64,000 nt of DNA from Trueperella bonasi. GTDB taxonomy: Bacteria; Actinomycetota; Actinomycetes; Actinomycetales; Actinomycetaceae. Position numbers and translations under genes: made by a program. The DNA lies in the NCBI RefSeq assembly GCF_030811535.1, contig NZ_JAUSQX010000001.1:558001-622000 (forward strand). The letters are read 5' to 3'. Below the pieces are notes generated by a model. It saw nothing but the letters and a program-made list of their open reading frames with translations, searched no databases and was not told the origin of the DNA. Below, in pieces: positions 8,710-18,195 of this stretch (position 1 is its first letter; every line of letters begins with the position of its first letter).

Positions 8710-10316
8710 AGCTCGCCCCCTTCCGCTTTTTCATAGGGGCTCGGCGCTTCAAGCGGGATGGGCGGATCGAATGGGGCAAGAGGTTCTTTGGGCAGCGTCA
8801 AAAGGAAGGTTGATCCAACGCCCAGCTTTCCTGCGACCTCGAGTGTTCCGCCGTGGATCTGCGCGTCCTCGCGGGCAATGGTTAGTCCAAGCCCCGTTCC
8901 ACCAGATTTGCGCACCCGCGAGGAGTCTGCCCGCCAAAAGCGTTCAAATACGTGCTCAATCTGTTCTGCGGAAATACCTATTCCGTGGTCTTGAACCATA
9001 ACGCCCACGGCGGAGTCATTTGCTTCGACAACGACGTCGACGGGCCGCCCTTCAGCGTGTTCCAGTGCGTTGACCAACAAGTTCCGAACGAGTCTGTGAA
9101 CTCTGCGTGGTTCAACTTCGGCATCCGTATCGCCGGCCGCCTGGTAGTTAACACGCACCCCGTTAGAAGCGGCAAGAGGTTCGGACACCTCGATAACATC
9201 TTCCACGAGCTCGCCAATATTGGCGTTTTCGGTTGCCAATGTCATGCCACCGGCGTCGTACCTGGAAATTTCGAGAAGATCGGCGAGTGTGGCATCAAGG
9301 TTGAGCACCTGTTTGTACTGGAGTTCTGTGGCTCGCTTCAGATTGGGCGAAAGCTGGTCACGGTTATCGTAAATTAATTGGCCGGCCATGCGAACGGTGG
9401 TCACCGGTGAACGTAGTTCATGCGAGACTGCCGACACGAATTCGGTTTGGACTTTGGAGATGCGTTCCATTTGATTGAACTGCGTCTCGAGGGATTCGGC
9501 CATCTGGTTGAAGGACTGCGCCAGTTGTGCGATTTCGTCTGTTCCGCGCACCTCCATTCGGGAGTCGAATTCGCCATCTGCAAGTTGGCGGGCGTTCTCG
9601 GATGCTTGGCGCACAGGGGTCAACACCCATCTCATCACCGCCCACGTCACCAAACCGAGAATCACGAGCAGAATGGCAACAGAAACCCACATCACACGAA
9701 TCGTCGCATTAATGAGGTTCTGCTGGTTTTCAAGCGAATAGGCCGCATAGATTTCATAAATACCAGATCCTGGGATGTCGATGGACGTGCCGATCACCAA
9801 ACCGGGCCGCACCGCGTTGTCGTCGGGAATACCTACTGACTGCCAGCCGATCTCGTTACCGCGGACCACAACTTGGCGTAATTCCGGTGTTACAAGGGAT
9901 CGCACTCGGGTTGCCGAGGCTGTCGCGGGTTCAAAAATCTGGGTGGGTAGCGGATCTTGGCCGGGAGATCGCATCAGAACCGCGCCGAGCACACCGCGCG
10001 CAGGATCGTACATTGACGACACGAGTGTGTTGGCGATTTCCTGGGTTCTACCAACCGAGGGCGAGGTGGCTGCAAAACGTTCCTGCGCGAGCTGAACATC
10101 AGTGGAAAACTGTTCGACGTCCGTCTCAATCGCGGCATCGAAAACAGAGGCGCGCACCTGCGTTGAGATCGCTAGTCCCAAGATGATAATGCCTATCACA
10201 CCGGCGGCTACGATGGAAAAAATTACTCTCAGCGACAGTGATGAATACCAGCGCTCACGTAGCGAATTTAAACGATGAGCGAGGGAACGAAAACGTTCAG
10301 AAACCGGCTCGCTCAC
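8706..10316 (-). CDS. mtrB: Sensor histidine kinase MtrB
   Basis: The 536-residue membrane kinase has transmembrane segments at about 31-51 and 208-228 flanking an extracytoplasmic sensor region. These are followed by a HAMP domain (about 229-281), a HisKA domain with phospho-acceptor His299 in VSHELRSP, and a HATPase domain with DHGIGIS and GGTGLGL. It forms the MtrAB two-component system that coordinates cell-wall metabolism and division in actinobacteria. It overlaps mtrA upstream and lpqB downstream by 4 nt each. Confidence 0.97.
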   Translation of the reverse strand: MSEPVSERFRSLAHRLNSLRERWYSSLSLRVIFSIVAAGVIGIIILGLAISTQVRASVFDAAIETDVEQFSTDVQLAQERFAATSPSVGRTQEIANTLVSSMYDPARGVLGAVLMRSPGQDPLPTQIFEPATASATRVRSLVTPELRQVVVRGNEIGWQSVGIPDDNAVRPGLVIGTSIDIPGSGIYEIYAAYSLENQQNLINATIRVMWVSVAILLVILGLVTWAVMRWVLTPVRQASENARQLADGEFDSRMEVRGTDEIAQLAQSFNQMAESLETQFNQMERISKVQTEFVSAVSHELRSPVTTVRMAGQLIYDNRDQLSPNLKRATELQYKQVLNLDATLADLLEISRYDAGGMTLATENANIGELVEDVIEVSEPLAASNGVRVNYQAAGDTDAEVEPRRVHRLVRNLLVNALEHAEGRPVDVVVEANDSAVGVMVQDHGIGISAEQIEHVFERFWRADSSRVRKSGGTGLGLTIAREDAQIHGGTLEVAGKLGVGSTFLLTLPKEPLAPFDPPIPLEAPSPYEKAEGGEL

Positions 10317-10993
10317 GGATTCGAGGTTCCCGCACGGTATCCCACACCGCGAACAGTGATCACAACCTCAGGGTTTTCCGGATCTTTTTCTACCTTGGAG
10401 CGAAGCCGCTGAATGTGCACGTTAACCAGCCGGGTGTCCGAAGAGTGGCGGTACCCCCACACTTTTTCAAGCAGTTCTTCCCGGGTGAAGACTTGGAAAG
10501 GTTTTCGAGCGAGCACAGTTAGCAGATCGAATTCTAACGGTGTCAGGTGAAGAACCTCGTCGCCCCTGCGAACTTCGTGGGCTTTGAGATCAATCTCGAG
10601 ATCAGAAATGCGCACAGTTTCCGATTCGGGCTCTTGGCGGCGCAAACGCGCCTTAACGCGAGCTAAAAGCACCGAGTTTTCAAACGGTTTGGTCACGTAG
10701 TCATCCGCTCCAGCTTCCAAGCCAGCGATGACATCCACAGAATCGGTCTTTGCACTCATCATAATGATCGGTACGTCAGACTCTTCACGTAGGGCGCGAG
10801 CGACCGACACGCCATCCATTCCTGGCAACATGACATCGAGGAGCACCAGGTCGGGATGTTCCGCACGAAATAGTGGGAGCACCGAATCGCCGCTCACACA
10901 GGCCGAGACTTCGTAGCCTTCGCTTTCAAGCAAGATGGCTACCATTTCGGAGATCGCCGGATCGTCATCTACTACAAGAATGCGCACTGACAT
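10313..10993 (-). CDS. mtrA: Response regulator MtrA
   Basis: The 226-residue OmpR/PhoB-type regulator has an N-terminal receiver domain: acidic pair D10/D11, phospho-acceptor Asp53 in LLDVMLPGMDG, and Lys102 in TKPF. The C-terminal winged-helix DNA-binding domain runs from about 125 to 222 and ends VRGVGYRAG. It is the first gene of mtrA-mtrB-lpqB. In mycobacteria MtrA controls cell-wall hydrolase genes and is linked to replication and division. About 125 bp of divergent intergenic DNA lies upstream. Confidence 0.97.
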   Translation of the reverse strand: MSVRILVVDDDPAISEMVAILLESEGYEVSACVSGDSVLPLFRAEHPDLVLLDVMLPGMDGVSVARALREESDVPIIMMSAKTDSVDVIAGLEAGADDYVTKPFENSVLLARVKARLRRQEPESETVRISDLEIDLKAHEVRRGDEVLHLTPLEFDLLTVLARKPFQVFTREELLEKVWGYRHSSDTRLVNVHIQRLRSKVEKDPENPEVVITVRGVGYRAGTSNP

Positions 10994-11119
10994 CGTCTGC
11001 CTTCATCACCAGTCAACTAATACCCTGATCTTATCAGTCGGATCTTACAGTCTAGGGTCCGACCCGCAGTGGACTCTAAATCGGGTAAATTGGTCCTAGC
11101 ACGTACTGAAAGGCTCATC

Positions 11120-12298
11120 ATGACAGCTTGGAATAGCGATCCATACGGCAAGCCGAGCGAATCCGTGGCAAACTACCAGTCTCTGACAGGGCTAGGAGGA
11201 GTTTCGCGAAGCGTGATCCCGCTGCGTCCGCTCTCCGTTGGTGAAACACTAGATTCTGCCGTGCGCCTGATTCGGTTCAATCCCGTAGCGTTTATTGTGT
11301 TCCCGCTCATCGTGAACCTTGTAGCGGGAGCGTTCAACGTGCTAATAACCCTCCTGTTTGGGGAAACCACTATTCGCAACACTTCAATCAGTGCCGAGAT
11401 ACCAGTCATCTTTTCAATCCTGACGACCATAGTCGCGCTGATCGCGGGACTGATAGTGCTGGTTGCCGGAACGCGCGTCACACTCGCCTCAATCCGCGGC
11501 AAAAAGCTCACTTTGAACGAAACTTTCACCGAGGTTAAAGCCCAATTCGGCCGACTCTCAGTGCGAATGCTCGGCCTGCTACTGATCACGATTGCCGCTA
11601 CGGTGTTATTTACATTTACAGCAATCTTTTTGGTGGTCAGTCTCGTTCGTGCATTCGAGCCAGGCGTGAGCGGCGTATTGTTTACTTTACTCATGATCCC
11701 GATGATCATCGGCGTTCTGGGCTTCCTCCTGTTTTACCGGTTCTCGGTAACGGCTCCCGCCATGGTTGCCGAGGATATCGGCCCACTGTCCGGGCTATCT
11801 CGCTCTTGGAGCCTAACCAAGGGCTCGTTGGGATACTTCATCGGTCTCCTGCTTACCCTGATTGTTATCGGCATCGCATTGAATATCGTCGCGGCGATAT
11901 TCATAGCTTTGTTTGGTGGAATTGGCTTCGCAGGCAATTCGGAATCGGGCATGTTCCTCGCCGGTAGCGCGCTCGGAACCGTCCTCGTTGGGCTTGTGGT
12001 TTCGATTTTCATCGCGCCCTTTACTAGCGCGATCACGAATCTCGTTTATGTGAACATGCGGATGAGGCGAGAGAATTTTCATCAAGACGTACTATATTCA
12101 GCGGGTCCTGATCAATCTGCGGGCGGTTACATTCGCCAAGAAGGGCCGTACGGCCAGCCACCCCAATCGGGTTATGGCCAGTGGTCAAGCCCGCAACCAC
12201 CAACCAACCCGGGATTCAACCAGTTCAATCACGGAACCGACCCCCAACGCCCCACGTGGTACGAAGGGAACTGGCCGAATTCGGCCGATCAGAGTTAG
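11120..12298 (+). CDS. Multipass membrane protein, glycerophosphodiesterase-membrane-domain-like
   Basis: A protein of 392 residues with about six hydrophobic segments between residues 45 and 310 and a Pro/Gln/Gly-rich, probably cytosolic tail of about 75 residues. The ATG at 11120 (MTAWNSDPYG) is chosen because GAAAGG lies upstream; an in-frame extension to 11069 has no ribosome-binding site. It opens the DUF4129-DUF4350-MoxR-DUF58 operon, the same position as the conserved membrane protein upstream of moxR2 in mycobacteria (recalled, not searched). Its function is unknown. Confidence 0.8.
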   Translation: MTAWNSDPYGKPSESVANYQSLTGLGGVSRSVIPLRPLSVGETLDSAVRLIRFNPVAFIVFPLIVNLVAGAFNVLITLLFGETTIRNTSISAEIPVIFSILTTIVALIAGLIVLVAGTRVTLASIRGKKLTLNETFTEVKAQFGRLSVRMLGLLLITIAATVLFTFTAIFLVVSLVRAFEPGVSGVLFTLLMIPMIIGVLGFLLFYRFSVTAPAMVAEDIGPLSGLSRSWSLTKGSLGYFIGLLLTLIVIGIALNIVAAIFIALFGGIGFAGNSESGMFLAGSALGTVLVGLVVSIFIAPFTSAITNLVYVNMRMRRENFHQDVLYSAGPDQSAGGYIRQEGPYGQPPQSGYGQWSSPQPPTNPGFNQFNHGTDPQRPTWYEGNWPNSADQS

Positions 12299-12301
12299 AC
12301 C

Positions 12302-12943
12302 ATGTTCGCAACGCCGTTCGCTCCAGATCGCGACGAAGCCCAAAGACTCGCCGAAGACGAGCTAGCCAAGGGCATGTACGCGGATGGCTCGTCACTGTTC
12401 GAGCGTTTCGCTTCCTGGTTAGAAAGAACTTTTGCACGCCTCGGATACGACTTCAATCCGACGACGGGCGGCGCGGGAAGCTACGCCGTTATCGTGATCG
12501 TTGTGCTCCTGATCGCTGCGATCATCTTTTTCTCTTTGAGGCGCTCACGCGTCGGTAGCTTGCGGCTTAAAGGCGCGGCCCGAACGGAACTTTTCGACGA
12601 CGTCCGCTCTGCGAAACAGCTTCTCGCGGCCGCGAAGGCGGCAGAAGCAGCTGGAGATCTCACCTTGGCCGCGATCGAACTTTACCGCGCAATCATTCGC
12701 GAATTGGATGAGCGCGGTCTAATCAATGTTATTCCGGGGATGACGGCACTTGAGGCGGCTCGTGCTGGAGCTGAGAGCATTGGGGCCTCAGATCATTTTG
12801 CTCGGTGTGCAGGGATATTTAACGAGCTCTACTACTGGTCAGGTAGTGCGAGCCCGGAAGATCTCCACACACTACGCGCACTGCACGCGAAAGTGGACAC
12901 GGCTCGCAGCCGCACCTTACAACAGGTGGAGGTACGCACATGA
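12302..12943 (+). CDS. DUF4129 domain-containing membrane protein
   Basis: The 213-residue protein has an amphipathic N-terminal region, one transmembrane helix (about 61-80) and a C-terminal cytosolic DUF4129 domain with the helical-hairpin segment SAKQLLAAAKAAEAAGDLT and an Arg/Glu-rich end. DUF4129 proteins are often encoded beside MoxR and DUF58 genes and some are fused to transglutaminase domains, but this one has no protease part. It starts 3 bp after the preceding stop and overlaps the next gene by 4 nt. Confidence 0.85.
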   Translation: MFATPFAPDRDEAQRLAEDELAKGMYADGSSLFERFASWLERTFARLGYDFNPTTGGAGSYAVIVIVVLLIAAIIFFSLRRSRVGSLRLKGAARTELFDDVRSAKQLLAAAKAAEAAGDLTLAAIELYRAIIRELDERGLINVIPGMTALEAARAGAESIGASDHFARCAGIFNELYYWSGSASPEDLHTLRALHAKVDTARSRTLQQVEVRT

Positions 12944-14040
12944 CCGCCGTCGCAAAACCTGCGCCATCCAAGGGCACCGCCATTACCTTGACCCTCTTGG
13001 CCGCCCTCGCGCTGGCAATAATTATTTTCGTTCGCGTGCCCTCTCCCGGCAATCCCCTTTCGCCGTCGTCGACGAGTTCGAACGGCACCCATGCACTGGC
13101 CGAAATTTTGCGCGATCACGGGATGACCGTCGAAGAGATCAGCCCGGATCAAGCGCGTGATCTAGCCAGCCCGGACGTCACGTTCGTCGTTGACCACAGC
13201 GCCTACACCGAACCCTACATGCGCCAAGAGCTCATCGATTCGCGCGCAACGATAGTGCTACTAACCAACGTGGATTACGAAGAATGGGGCTTTGACGGGA
13301 AGCTGTTGAACCTGGATGGCGCCCGTCTGCGCGCGCAATGCGATGATCCTGATGCCATGGCCGCCGCTTCGATTGGGCCCATTAGCTGGCTTTTCGTGCC
13401 CGACGGCGCCGAAAGCGGCTGCTTCCCCGCCAATGGCGGATACGTCTGGACGCCCCAGGCCGACACCCCTCACCTTTCCTATTTGGCGGACGATTCGATA
13501 CTTACGAATGAATACCTCGACGTCGATGGCAACGCCGCATTTGCACTTCGCAAGCTCGGCGCCAATCCGAAACTGTATTGGGTCGTTGGAGGAACGGATC
13601 CGCACCAGGAGCCGAAAGACCGTCGTTGGATAGGCCTACCGGACTGGTTCTTCCCTCTCGTGAGCGCCCTGACGCTCAGCTTGGGCTGGTGGGTGATCTA
13701 CCGTGGCCGGCGCTTTGGCAAACTCGTGGCCGAGCCGCTGCCCGTCGTCGTTCCGGCCTCCGAAGTCACCGAAGGCCGCGCCATCCTGTACCAACGCGGA
13801 AAGAACCACGCCCACGCGGCCCGTGCGCTTCGTGCCGGCACGATCATGCGCCTTTCGCGCGGCCGAGGGATCAGCGACGACGCGAACCCCGACGTCGTCG
13901 TTTCAACCTTGGCGAATGCCAGCGGCTATCCGCCGGCCAAAGTCGCAGACCTCCTCTACGAGCGCCCAGTTTCGGGCGATTCAGACTTGATCGAGATCGC
14001 AGCCGAGCTCGAAAGATTCGAAAGGGATATCAATGGATAA
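12940..14040 (+). CDS. DUF4350 domain-containing membrane protein
   Basis: The 366-residue protein has an N-terminal transmembrane helix (about 15-31), an extracytoplasmic DUF4350 domain with the typical PSSTSSNGTHALAEIL region (about 44-60), a second membrane helix near 230-246, and a cytosolic tail. It belongs to the MoxR operon, sharing 4 nt with the gene before it and 8 nt with moxR. The domain resembles a glutamine-amidotransferase-like fold in the family, but no catalytic triad is obvious to me, so no enzymatic role is assigned. Confidence 0.85.
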   Translation: MTAVAKPAPSKGTAITLTLLAALALAIIIFVRVPSPGNPLSPSSTSSNGTHALAEILRDHGMTVEEISPDQARDLASPDVTFVVDHSAYTEPYMRQELIDSRATIVLLTNVDYEEWGFDGKLLNLDGARLRAQCDDPDAMAAASIGPISWLFVPDGAESGCFPANGGYVWTPQADTPHLSYLADDSILTNEYLDVDGNAAFALRKLGANPKLYWVVGGTDPHQEPKDRRWIGLPDWFFPLVSALTLSLGWWVIYRGRRFGKLVAEPLPVVVPASEVTEGRAILYQRGKNHAHAARALRAGTIMRLSRGRGISDDANPDVVVSTLANASGYPPAKVADLLYERPVSGDSDLIEIAAELERFERDING

Positions 14041-15049
14041 CTTCGCTCCCCACGGGTTTCGTCCCGTGACCCACGAACCCGCACCGGACGGGCCCGCCCA
14101 ATCCGCGAGCGCGGAAAAGTTCCGTAGCATTCGCGGCGAAATCGCGAAGGCTGTGGTCGGCCAGGAGCACGGCGTGAGCGCCGTATTGATCGGATTGCTG
14201 TGTGATGGTCACGTACTACTTGAAGGCGTGCCCGGTACGGCAAAAACGCTGCTTGTGCGCTCACTTGCGGCAGCCCTCAATCTGGATGCCAAGCGGGTGC
14301 AGTTCACTCCCGATCTCATGCCCGGCGACCTAACCGGGTCACTTGTCTACAATTCTTCCGACGGGCAGTTCAGCTTCCGCCCCGGCCCGGTGTTTGCGAA
14401 CCTGCTGATTGCCGACGAGATCAACCGAACCCCGCCAAAAACGCAGGCAGCACTGCTCGAGGCGATGGCCGAACAGCAGGTGTCGGTTGACGGCGAACCG
14501 CGTTCCCTGCCCGATCCGTTCATGGTTGTCGCCACCCAAAATCCGGTGGAATATGAGGGCACCTATCCCCTTCCCGAGGCGCAGCTTGACCGCTTCATGC
14601 TCAAAGTCCACCTTCCGCTTCCGCCGCGCGACGTGGAGCTCGAGGTCTTGCGGCGCCACGCATCTGATTTTGATCCGGGGAACGTGGACTCGGCGCAGAT
14701 CCGCGCGGTTGCCAGCGCCGACGACGTGCTCGAAGCGCGCGCCGAAGTGCGGGCCGTGGAGGTGAACGAGCGGATTTTGGACTATATCGTTGACGTTGTG
14801 CGGGCCACCCGTGAGGCGCCAGCTGTTTTGCTCGGGGTTTCTCCGCGCGGAGCAACCGCACTCCTGCACGGCGCGCGAGCATGGGCGTGGCTGTCTGGAC
14901 GCAGCTACGTCACGCCCGATGACGTCAAAGCTCTGGCTATCCCCGCTCTCAACCATCGCATCCAATTGCACGCCGAAGCTGAGCTCGATGGGATCAGTGC
15001 TCACGCAGTAGTCGAATCCGTGTTGAACTCGGTGCCGGTACCGCGCTGA
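14033..15049 (+). CDS. moxR: MoxR-type AAA+ ATPase
   Basis: The 338-residue AAA+ ATPase has Walker A GVPGTAKT at 65-72, Walker B LLIADEIN at 124-131, a sensor-1 Asn in ATQNP and an Arg-rich C-terminal lid. MoxR ATPases act as chaperones that help assemble or activate complexes and are usually encoded with a VWA or DUF58 partner, which is the next gene. It overlaps both neighbours (8 nt upstream, 1 nt downstream), so the block is translationally coupled. Confidence 0.95.
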   Translation: MDNFAPHGFRPVTHEPAPDGPAQSASAEKFRSIRGEIAKAVVGQEHGVSAVLIGLLCDGHVLLEGVPGTAKTLLVRSLAAALNLDAKRVQFTPDLMPGDLTGSLVYNSSDGQFSFRPGPVFANLLIADEINRTPPKTQAALLEAMAEQQVSVDGEPRSLPDPFMVVATQNPVEYEGTYPLPEAQLDRFMLKVHLPLPPRDVELEVLRRHASDFDPGNVDSAQIRAVASADDVLEARAEVRAVEVNERILDYIVDVVRATREAPAVLLGVSPRGATALLHGARAWAWLSGRSYVTPDDVKALAIPALNHRIQLHAEAELDGISAHAVVESVLNSVPVPR

Positions 15050-16335
15050 TGTTTATTCGCTGGCCAGCCTTTGCGCTTTCTGTGATCGGGGTCGTGCTCG
15101 CCGTTGCAACCCGTAGCTCAGCGTCTGCCTTGCTTGTTACCCTGATCATCGCGTGCGTGGCACTTTTGGACGCCGCTCTCGCGCCTTCACCGATGCGTGT
15201 GGACGTTTTCCGCTCTGGTGTTGCCTCAACGCGGATTGGCGAATCGGTGACAGCCCAGCTCACCGTTTCCAATCCGAGCCGGCGCAGTGTTTCTGGCCAG
15301 ATTCGTGATGCGTGGCCGCCGTCGATGGGCGTTGAGCCATCACGGCACGTGCTCAAAATACCGGGAGGGAGCGAACAAACGGTCGAGGCACAGATCACAC
15401 CCACCCGGCGTGGAACAGTGCGGTCGCATTCGGTCACGATACGCACTAACGGCCCCCTTGGCCTAGCGGGGCGCCAACGTTCATTTCCCACGAGCTGGTC
15501 GATGAAAGTGCTGCCCCCGTTTATTTCTCGGCGGCACATTCCCTCGCGTGTACGGCAATTGCGCGAGCTCGATGGTCAAGCGTTACTTCTGGTTCGCGGT
15601 GAAGGAACGGAGTTTGATTCGCTGCGCGAATACGTGGCTGGCGACGACGTGCGCGCGATCGACTGGCGTTCTTCGGCTCGCCTTGGCCAGACTGTGGTGC
15701 GAACGTGGCGCCCGGAGCGCGACCGGCAGGTCATCATCGTTGTGGACGCGGGCAGGGCGGGCGCGTTGCGAGTATCGCAGGCCCCGGCGTTTGACGCGTT
15801 TATCGAATCGGCGCTCCTGCAGTCGGCGATCGCAGGGCGCGCAGGGGATCAGGTCAGCGTGTTAGTTTTCGACGACGACGTCCGGGCACGGTTTGTGGGC
15901 AAGAAAGATCGTGCCATCACGCACGCCGTGGCCAACACTCTCGCAGATGTTGAGCCCACGTTGCGCGCCACCGATTGGACGGGCCTGCCGCGCCAGATCG
16001 CGGCGATCACCACACGCCCCGCATTCGTCGTCATTTTGACAACGCTTGGCGGGGGAACGCCCGCATCCGGGCTCATAGATATCGTGCCAGAGCTGGGCCG
16101 CTCGCATACCGTGCTCATCGCGTCGGCCACACTGGATGACGTCGACCAGCCCGGGGAACTAGATGCGAAAGCCGCTTTCAACAGGGCTGCCAGTGAACGC
16201 TCCAAGCTTGAGGCACGGAATCTGACTCGGATGATCGAACGGGCCGGGGCGTTCGTTATCCGTGAGGGAAGCGAAAACCTGCCCGTCGGCGTCGTCGATA
16301 CCTATCTTGACCTCAAAGCCCGCGGACGGCTCTAG
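15049..16335 (+). CDS. DUF58 domain-containing protein
   Basis: The 428-residue protein has two N-terminal hydrophobic segments, a beta-rich region (about 45-160) and a C-terminal DUF58 domain beginning about residue 170, with the conserved GEGTEFDSLREY and DDVRAIDWRSSAR segments. DUF58 proteins resemble VWA domains and are the usual partners of MoxR ATPases. It ends the operon. Its TAG lies in a CTAG shared with the convergent SpoIIM gene, so the two genes overlap tail to tail by 4 nt. Confidence 0.92.
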   Translation: MFIRWPAFALSVIGVVLAVATRSSASALLVTLIIACVALLDAALAPSPMRVDVFRSGVASTRIGESVTAQLTVSNPSRRSVSGQIRDAWPPSMGVEPSRHVLKIPGGSEQTVEAQITPTRRGTVRSHSVTIRTNGPLGLAGRQRSFPTSWSMKVLPPFISRRHIPSRVRQLRELDGQALLLVRGEGTEFDSLREYVAGDDVRAIDWRSSARLGQTVVRTWRPERDRQVIIVVDAGRAGALRVSQAPAFDAFIESALLQSAIAGRAGDQVSVLVFDDDVRARFVGKKDRAITHAVANTLADVEPTLRATDWTGLPRQIAAITTRPAFVVILTTLGGGTPASGLIDIVPELGRSHTVLIASATLDDVDQPGELDAKAAFNRAASERSKLEARNLTRMIERAGAFVIREGSENLPVGVVDTYLDLKARGRL

Positions 16336-17303
16336 CTAGCCGCGTAAGCGACGAGTGTGTGCTCGTGGCGGTCCCCGGCTTGCCGGCCAAAGACGTAGAC
16401 CCAGAGCCAAAAGGCCGCGAGTACGGCCGCGCCAATCGCAATTTTGACGCCCCAGGGAAGATAGGAGGGGGTGACGAATCCTTCCACGAGGGCGGACACG
16501 AAAAGAACTCCGATCAGCCCCAGCGCCATCACAATCGTATGCTTACCCTCCTCGGCAAGCGCAACCGTACGCGGGCGCTCACCCGGCATGAGCAACACCC
16601 AAAACAGGCGAAGTCCCGCCGCTCCGGCCACGAAGATTGCGGTGAGCTCCATCAATCCATGAGGCAAGATCAGCTGAAAGAACAGATCAAGCGAATCGTG
16701 ATGATGCATCACGGCCCCGGCCTGCCCGATCGCAACCGCATTCTGTAGCAGTACCTTCACGGGGAAAATACCCGTGATTCCTCCACCGATCGCTTGCAGC
16801 GCGATCCACGCATTATTGGTCCACACCATTCCACCAAAATCAAACCCCGGATAGTCGCGGTAATAGGCCGCAAAAGCCTCGTTGGCGTACCAGGCTAGCT
16901 CGCTTGGCGTTCCAAGGAGTGCCAGCTGGCCGGGATTAGCCGCGAAATAACCCAAGACCAGCGCGAACACAGCTATGAATGCCAGGCCCACACTGTGAAT
17001 CCACCAGCGGGTGCGATAAAAGGCGTACGGCATGGTGTTCGTGAGCGCGTGCCACAGGCCACGCAGGGTTGCCGAGCGTGGCTGGGTGAGCTTGCTACGC
17101 GCTGAGGAAACTATGGCCGAAAGAGTAAGGATGATGTCCGGGTCCGGAGCCTGCGTGCGAATCAGAGCCAAATGGGAGGCCGTGGCCTGATAGAGGCGCA
17201 CGAATTCATCCGTTTCTTCACCGGTTAACGTGGCTTTACGAGAAAGATAGCGCAAGCGTTCCCACTGGTCCTCGTGGGCTTTCGCGAACGCCAAACTTTC
17301 CAT
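16332..17303 (-). CDS. SpoIIM-domain (stage II sporulation protein M-like) membrane protein
   Basis: The 323-residue protein starts at ATG 17303 (MESLAFAKAH); a longer in-frame extension to 17429 would overlap the divergent RDD gene and lacks family similarity. It has a helical N-terminal part and about five or six transmembrane helices in the SpoIIM domain. The organism need not sporulate: in actinobacteria this family pairs with an RDD protein and the MoxR/DUF58 block, as here. Function is unknown. Confidence 0.9.
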   Translation of the reverse strand: MESLAFAKAHEDQWERLRYLSRKATLTGEETDEFVRLYQATASHLALIRTQAPDPDIILTLSAIVSSARSKLTQPRSATLRGLWHALTNTMPYAFYRTRWWIHSVGLAFIAVFALVLGYFAANPGQLALLGTPSELAWYANEAFAAYYRDYPGFDFGGMVWTNNAWIALQAIGGGITGIFPVKVLLQNAVAIGQAGAVMHHHDSLDLFFQLILPHGLMELTAIFVAGAAGLRLFWVLLMPGERPRTVALAEEGKHTIVMALGLIGVLFVSALVEGFVTPSYLPWGVKIAIGAAVLAAFWLWVYVFGRQAGDRHEHTLVAYAAS

Positions 17304-17352
17304 ACCTCTACAGTGCCACAGCAGGCACCCAATTTGCAGGTAATCTTGTACC

Positions 17353-18195
17353 ATGATGGACGGATACAGTACACCCGAAGATGGGATCATGACCGGCGAG
17401 GGAGTCGAGCTCGAACTTCCGGCCGCCACGGTTCTTTCCCGAGTCGCCAGCGGTGTGGTGGATTACGGGCTTACTTTCATCACTTTCATCATCACTATGT
17501 TGTCCGCCCTACCGATCTTGAGAGAGTTCAACAAAGCACAGCTCACGGCTACCGTGATTGCCTCCATGGCGGTATTCTTCTGGCTCATTCCCGCGCTAAT
17601 CACCACAGTAACGAAGGGGTCCTCGCTTGGCCGACTGATGCTGCGCACCCGCGTTGTCACGACCTCCGGCACCACTATCTCCGGGCAACAATCGTTCATG
17701 CGGGCAACCATTGGCATCGTCGAAATCTGGCTGACCTTCGGCGTGCTGGCCACGGTGGTCTCATTCCTGTCCAAGCGCGGTCAGCGCTTCGGAGACATGG
17801 CCGCTGGAACGTACGTCGTTCGCTGGCCAAAGAAAGCCACGTGGGCGCCCAATATCACCATGCCAGCAGAACTTGCCGGCTGGGCCCAACTGGCGCAAAC
17901 CCGGCCGCTACCTACCGGACTGTCGCTGAACGCCGCAGCGTTCCTCAAATCCCGCACACGGTTATCGCTTCGGGCGCGCACGGCTCAAGCCCGCGCGCTG
18001 GCCACCGCCTGCGAATCATACGTCTCCCCGCCCCCGCCATGGGGCACCGATCCAGAAAGCTTTATTGAGGCCGTACTGCTCGTGCGCTACGACGTCGAAC
18101 GGCGGCGCTACGAGGCCGTCAATGCACGACGCTCCAGGTTGGGGTGGCGAATCGGAACTGTTCCCTACGGTTTACCAGCGACGGGAAGGCGCTAA
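17353..18195 (+). CDS. RDD family membrane protein
   Basis: The 280-residue protein has an N-terminal RDD domain (about 20-160) with ASGVVDYGLTF and three predicted transmembrane helices, and a cytosolic C-terminal half. It is divergent from the SpoIIM gene with only 49 bp between the starts. No ribosome-binding site precedes the ATG; a TAATCT -10-like hexamer ends 6 nt before it, which fits a leaderless transcript. Its TAA overlaps the stop of the convergent metallopeptidase-like gene. Confidence 0.88.
   Translation: MMDGYSTPEDGIMTGEGVELELPAATVLSRVASGVVDYGLTFITFIITMLSALPILREFNKAQLTATVIASMAVFFWLIPALITTVTKGSSLGRLMLRTRVVTTSGTTISGQQSFMRATIGIVEIWLTFGVLATVVSFLSKRGQRFGDMAAGTYVVRWPKKATWAPNITMPAELAGWAQLAQTRPLPTGLSLNAAAFLKSRTRLSLRARTAQARALATACESYVSPPPPWGTDPESFIEAVLLVRYDVERRRYEAVNARRSRLGWRIGTVPYGLPATGRR

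Noticed and set aside
11173-11709. A 178-codon minus-strand reading frame opposite the membrane protein gene
   Set aside because: It lies wholly antisense to a gene with clear transmembrane coding signal, has no ribosome-binding site and its translation is low-complexity.
17303-17429. Longer N terminus for the SpoIIM protein
   Set aside because: The extension would overlap the divergent RDD gene, contains no family similarity and has no ribosome-binding site.
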